This document shows, in pieces, positions 60,875 to 64,000 of a DNA stretch of 64,000 nucleotides. The stretch's first letter is position 1. Every line of letters starts with the position of its first letter. The stretch spans positions 1 to 64,000 of the forward strand of contig JAFWZH010000232.1 of assembly GCA_017522515.1 (NCBI GenBank), read 5' to 3'. The position numbers were made by a program, and so were the translations under genes. This DNA is from Clostridia bacterium (GTDB taxonomy: Bacteria; Bacillota_A; Clostridia; UBA1212; UBA1255). The notes beneath the pieces are model-generated. The model was not told the origin of the DNA, did no database searches, and saw nothing but the letters and a program-made list of their open reading frames with translations.

Positions 60875-61786
60875 TTATTGCATTGTGTTTTTTAATGTAT
60901 TCAAATTTTCCCTCATCAATGAAACGTATGTCACGCCATTATCTAACTGTTCTTTTGATACATTGTGGCAGCTGTGGAAAAGGGCTGTTTTTGCACCTGT
61001 TGCATCAGCTAATGTTTTTGCAATGTTTTGATTTGAAAATTCAATATAGTAGACAGTGGAAATTTTTTCGCTGTCTATTTTTTTTATCAGATCGGCAATT
61101 TGTGTTGCGCTTGGTTCTGAATGATCAGCACAACCGGGGAAGGCAGATGCGTAAGATATTCCGTATTGTTGAGTGAAATATACAAACGGAAATCTGTCGC
61201 CGAAAATCATGGTTTTTTTCTCAACTGTATTAAAAAACGCAGAGAAATCATTATCAAGCTCTGTGATTTGTTTGATATAATTTGCGGCATTTTCTTCGTA
61301 TGCTGTTTTATTGGATTTGTCAATTACATTAAGATTGTCTTTGATTTTTTCGACGATTAAAACAGCATTTGAGGGGGATGTCCAAACATGCTCGTCAAAC
61401 TCATTTTCGTGTTCACCAACGGGGATAAGTGATACACAATCTGTCATTTTAAGAGTTTTAATTTTCTCGTCTAAAGAGCTCAAAATTTTATCGACCCAAG
61501 CATCAGATTCTCCACCTGAATAAATAAATAAATCGCAGTTGTTGATTTTTATTATATCTTGCGCTGTAGGCTCATAAGAGTGGTTCTCTCCGCCTGCAGG
61601 CAGTAACATCGTAACTTGAGCACTGTCGCCGCATACTTGTTTTGCAAAGTCATAAGCCGGAAAATTAGTGGCAACTACAGATGTTGTCGCATCTTGTTGT
61701 GTAGGAAGAGCACAAGAAAAACAAGTAAAAGCAATGGAAAATATAATGAAAAAAACAATAATTTTATTGAATAAAGAATGATTCAA
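60875..61786 (-). CDS. Zinc/manganese-type ABC transporter substrate-binding lipoprotein (ZnuA-like)
   Basis: 303 residues. A lipoprotein signal ends at TCFSC (Cys25). The metal residues are in GGENHSYEP, EFDEHVWTSP and PGCADHSEPSATQ. The start is TTG 61786, with GGAG 8 bases before; the longer frame from 61804 contains that site. It delivers zinc or manganese to an ABC importer, but no permease or ATPase gene follows within the window: downstream is ttcA on the other strand. So it is an orphan, probably served by a transporter elsewhere. Confidence 0.88.
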   Translation of the reverse strand: MNHSLFNKIIVFFIIFSIAFTCFSCALPTQQDATTSVVATNFPAYDFAKQVCGDSAQVTMLLPAGGENHSYEPTAQDIIKINNCDLFIYSGGESDAWVDKILSSLDEKIKTLKMTDCVSLIPVGEHENEFDEHVWTSPSNAVLIVEKIKDNLNVIDKSNKTAYEENAANYIKQITELDNDFSAFFNTVEKKTMIFGDRFPFVYFTQQYGISYASAFPGCADHSEPSATQIADLIKKIDSEKISTVYYIEFSNQNIAKTLADATGAKTALFHSCHNVSKEQLDNGVTYVSLMRENLNTLKNTMQ

Positions 61787-61831
61787 ACAGGCCACTCCTT
61801 GCAAATTGAGAATTTTATAAACAACATTGAT

Positions 61832-61860
61832 ATTTTACTATGAAAAAAAAGCAATTGCAA
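61832..61860 (-). promoter_or_regulatory. Promoter of the metal-binding lipoprotein gene
   Basis: On the minus strand TTGCAA (61855-61860), 17-base spacer, TAAAAT (61832-61837). No obvious Zur or Fur palindrome is seen around it. Confidence 0.65.
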
Positions 61861-61885
61861 GACAGACAGAAAATGTAATAATTCA

Positions 61886-61914
61886 GCATAATTTCAGCTC
61901 TGACATCATAAATT
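61886..61914 (+). promoter_or_regulatory. Candidate SigE promoter of spoIIID
   Basis: GCATAATT (61886-61893), 13-base spacer, CATAAATT (61907-61914) resembles the mother-cell SigE pattern (ATA-rich -35 and CATAnnnT -10) and lies 35 bases before spoIIID. No sigma-A promoter is evident there. Confidence 0.45.
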
Positions 61915-61948
61915 TTACCAAATGTAAACCGATGAAGGGGTTTGTAAA

Positions 61949-62239
61949 ATGATGGTAATCAGAGATTACATAGAAAGCAGAGTTTTTGAAATCGCACAAT
62001 ATATTTTGGATACAAATTGCACGGTAAGAGCCGCTGCAAAGAAATTTGAAGTCAGTAAATCGACGGTACATAAGGATTTAGTAGAACGACTGCCGCAACT
62101 TAGTCAGTCATTGGCAGAAGAAGTACGCAAAATACTTGACGAGAACAAAGCAGAACGCCATATTCGCGGCGGCTTGGCAACTAAAGCAAAATATGAAGCA
62201 GAAAGAAGAAAAGAAAGACTGCGAGCAAAACAAATATAA
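61949..62239 (+). CDS. spoIIID: Sporulation transcriptional regulator SpoIIID
   Basis: 96 residues, slightly longer than the Bacillus protein. The helix-turn-helix is TVRAAAKKFEVSKSTVHKDLVERLP, and the tail RHIRGGLATKAKYE matches the DNA-contacting basic end. SpoIIID switches on and off SigE-regulon genes in the mother cell during sporulation. A GGGG lies 8 bases before the ATG, which is followed by a second ATG. It stands alone between divergent and convergent genes; mreB-like genes that sometimes follow it are absent. Confidence 0.95.
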   Translation: MMVIRDYIESRVFEIAQYILDTNCTVRAAAKKFEVSKSTVHKDLVERLPQLSQSLAEEVRKILDENKAERHIRGGLATKAKYEAERRKERLRAKQI

Positions 62240-62242
62240 ATA

Positions 62243-63532
62243 CTACTTGTTGATTACAGATATTATTTTATCGGCAGTAGTATCCGGAGTTGAACAATCA
62301 ACAGAATAATCTTTCCAAGCGTTGTAAATGGGTAACCTCTCATTAGCAAGCTTTTCTAAACTGCAAGACATGGAAATCGGACGACCATCTGTAGCAAGTT
62401 GCTCTACAGGTCGGTTAAGCAATACAATAATGCCATTTTGTTTCAAAAGCGGGAGGTTGTTTGGATTTTTTATAACACCACCGCCGGTTGAGATAATCAG
62501 ACTGCTTTTGCGCGTAAATTCATCAAGAACTTCACTTTCGATTTTGCGGAAAGCAGGTTCTCCGTGTTTTGCAAAAAAGTCGCATATACTCATTTGAATC
62601 CTTTTTTCTATCTCCCAATCAATGTCTACAAAAGGGCGTGATATCTTAGCGGCTAACATTTCACCTACAGTACTCTTGCCGCAACCGGGCATGCCAATAA
62701 GGATGATGTTTTTTGTTTCAGATTCAATTTGTGATGTGATGCGGTCGATTATTTCAGAAGACGACAAACCGGTACTTGAAATTGCCTCACTTTTAAGTCC
62801 GTCAGTGAAAATACATTCCGTAAATATCTCCGAAGCTTGCTTGGCTTGAGCGACCAACATAGGCAAACCATTTATATACGGAATGCCAAGGCGCTCTGCA
62901 TCGAGTAAAAGCTTTGTTTTGGCAGGGTTAAATATAATGTCAATTACACCCATGCAAGATGGGAAACGGTCTAATTCCACTGCAGAAACGCCGTTTTTGG
63001 GGTACATGCCCATGGGAGTAGTATTTACAATAAAGCTTGCATCGCAGTGCAGGTCATAAATGTTAGAATAATTATTCTCTCCTGTTCTGGAAATTACGAT
63101 AATTTCGGAAGAACCTAAATCACGCAAGGCAGCACAAGCCATAACGGAACTGCCACCGCTTCCCAATACAAGCGTCTTTCCTTTAGAAACATCAAAGCCC
63201 GCTTTTTTTACCAAATATGTAAAACCGTAATAATCAGTATTATATCCTTTTATTTTGTTGCCGTGTTTAACAACAGTATTCACACTGCCGATTTTAGAAG
63301 CAACTTCAGAAACTTCGTCACAAATGTTAAACGCCAGCTTTTTGTAGGGGATTGTAACGTTGATTCCGTCATAGTCACCGGAACGTAAAAAGGCTTCTGC
63401 TTCTTCGGGCGATTTTTCAAAAAGAGTGTAACTGTAATCAGTCAGACAACCATGAATTTGAGGAGAAAAACTGTGTCCCAGCTTTTCTCCCAATAATCCG
63501 CTTTTAAAATTGGTAAAACCGCATATCTTCAT
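62243..63532 (-). CDS. aroE-aroK: Bifunctional shikimate dehydrogenase / shikimate kinase fusion
   Basis: 429 residues. The AroE half (about 1-265) has GEKLGHSFSPQIHG, the catalytic Lys in VTIPYKKLAF and the Asp in GYNTDYYG, and the NADP loop LVLGSGGSSV. The AroK half (from about 270) has the P-loop LIGMPGCGKSTVGEML, FVDIDWEIEKR, FRKIESEVL and STGGGVI. The single protein would do two non-adjacent numbered but consecutive steps, 3-dehydroshikimate to shikimate to shikimate 3-phosphate. The start is ATG 63532 with GAGG 6 bases before. Its gene follows pheA by 14 bases and ends 3 bases from spoIIID. Confidence 0.93.
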   Translation of the reverse strand: MKICGFTNFKSGLLGEKLGHSFSPQIHGCLTDYSYTLFEKSPEEAEAFLRSGDYDGINVTIPYKKLAFNICDEVSEVASKIGSVNTVVKHGNKIKGYNTDYYGFTYLVKKAGFDVSKGKTLVLGSGGSSVMACAALRDLGSSEIIVISRTGENNYSNIYDLHCDASFIVNTTPMGMYPKNGVSAVELDRFPSCMGVIDIIFNPAKTKLLLDAERLGIPYINGLPMLVAQAKQASEIFTECIFTDGLKSEAISSTGLSSSEIIDRITSQIESETKNIILIGMPGCGKSTVGEMLAAKISRPFVDIDWEIEKRIQMSICDFFAKHGEPAFRKIESEVLDEFTRKSSLIISTGGGVIKNPNNLPLLKQNGIIVLLNRPVEQLATDGRPISMSCSLEKLANERLPIYNAWKDYSVDCSTPDTTADKIISVINK

Positions 63533-63546
63533 AAAAAACCTCAAAA

Positions 63547-64000
63547 TTAAATCATTTCCGAGTAGCTTCCCAAATAACGGAATTCCTCACAAAGACTGTC
63601 AAGCTCACAAATGAGCTGAATGAATTCAGCAGAGTACACGGGCGTGTCTAAGTCGAAATAAAACATAAACTCGAAATCACGATCCGGTATGGGACGGCTC
63701 TCTAATTTTACAAGGTTAATTCCCAAAGCGTAAAAGCGAGAAAGTACTCTGTAAAGAGCACCGGGCTTATGAGAAATAATCATCATAAGGCTGGTACGAT
63801 CAGCACCCGGATAAATCTCAAGATTTTTAGAAATACAAATGAAACGAGTGTAGTTATTGCCTTTGTCTTGAACAGAAGAAGCAAGACAGTCAAGACCGTA
63901 AAGCGGAGCGCAAGAACGAGATGAAATTGCAGCTACATCATCTCTGTCGGATTCAGCTACCATTTTAGCGGCAACAGCAGTGTTTTCTACAACCGTAACT
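63547..64000 (-). CDS. pheA: Prephenate dehydratase, C-terminal part (5' end cut by the window edge)
   Basis: The last 150 codons of a minus-strand gene whose start lies beyond the right edge; the frame is open to base 64000. Visible are the end of the catalytic domain, including VENTAVAAKMVAES, the Thr-Arg-Phe of NYTRFICIS, and a C-terminal ACT domain with HKPGALYRVLSRF and the regulatory ESRP motif. It converts prephenate to phenylpyruvate and is inhibited by phenylalanine through the ACT domain. A fused chorismate mutase at the N-terminus is common, but cannot be seen. It is co-transcribed with aroE-aroK. Confidence 0.92.
   Translation of the reverse strand, partial: VTVVENTAVAAKMVAESDRDDVAAISSRSCAPLYGLDCLASSVQDKGNNYTRFICISKNLEIYPGADRTSLMMIISHKPGALYRVLSRFYALGINLVKLESRPIPDRDFEFMFYFDLDTPVYSAEFIQLICELDSLCEEFRYLGSYSEMI

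Overview
The window is low-GC bacterial chromosome of the class Clostridia (Bacillota). The signs are an initiation-type SigH sigma factor and SpoIIID (so probably a spore-former), strong AGGAGG-like ribosome-binding sites, sigma-A promoters of the TTGACA-N17-TATAAT type, a tetrahydrofolate riboswitch, and Clostridia-typical families (DUF6472, DUF4886, DUF4358, MBOAT/DHHW pairs). A bile-salt-hydrolase-like enzyme hints at a gut habitat. I cannot name a genus. No prophage, insertion sequence, CRISPR array or integrative element is visible; this is mostly core and cell-envelope chromosome. No gap between genes exceeds about 270 bases.

Layout. 1-1.1 kb: two small unknown genes, an IVS-type four-helix-bundle gene with odd heptamer and inverted repeats, and the initiator tRNA. 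1.2-6.1 kb: an anchored phosphodiester glycosidase, then a CsoR-controlled copper operon (csoR, copA with a fused copper-chaperone domain, a DUF6472 protein). 6.2-9.3 kb: a membrane protein coupled to an SGNH-VWA-TM-zinc-ribbon protein. 9.3-17.1 kb: two FAD-dependent oxidoreductases with a double-GNAT protein, an aldehyde dehydrogenase and two tandem DUF4886 lipoproteins. 17.1-29.8 kb: housekeeping genes (radical SAM protein, secG, a short RNase R, prfB with its programmed frameshift, dGTPase, YfbR, secA, a short 5-formyl-THF cyclo-ligase). 29.9-34.3 kb: an SGNH / DUF4358 / MBOAT / DHHW cluster that looks like surface-polymer O-acylation. 34.3-37.6 kb: riboswitch-folT-folC, the bile-salt-hydrolase-like enzyme, tRNA-Arg. 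37.7-41.8 kb: cysE, cysS, sigH, thyA, folA. 41.8-51.2 kb: a beta-helix lipoprotein, an M23 peptidase, a DmpA peptidase, YgiQ, a papain-fold-like lipoprotein, gap, tmcAL. 51.5-60.9 kb: one probable operon of fchA, folD, pepF, a bactofilin-like protein, two GT-C glycosyltransferases with fused extracellular sandwich-type domains, and a TtcA-type enzyme. 60.9-64 kb: an orphan zinc-type binding lipoprotein, spoIIID, a fused aroE-aroK, and the end of a prephenate dehydratase gene.

Two themes recur. First, folate and one-carbon chemistry: 5-formyl-THF cyclo-ligase, THF riboswitch with FolT and FolC, ThyA and DHFR, FchA and FolD. Second, cell-surface carbohydrate work: phosphodiester glycosidase, SGNH/MBOAT/DHHW set, beta-helix lipoprotein, bactofilin-like protein, GT-C pair. 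The least explained architectures are the pair at 6.3-9.3 kb and the GT-C pair at 55.5-60.1 kb. Neither proves a new system, but both are the best candidates here. Translation starts were re-chosen from ribosome-binding sites in many places, as stated in each entry.
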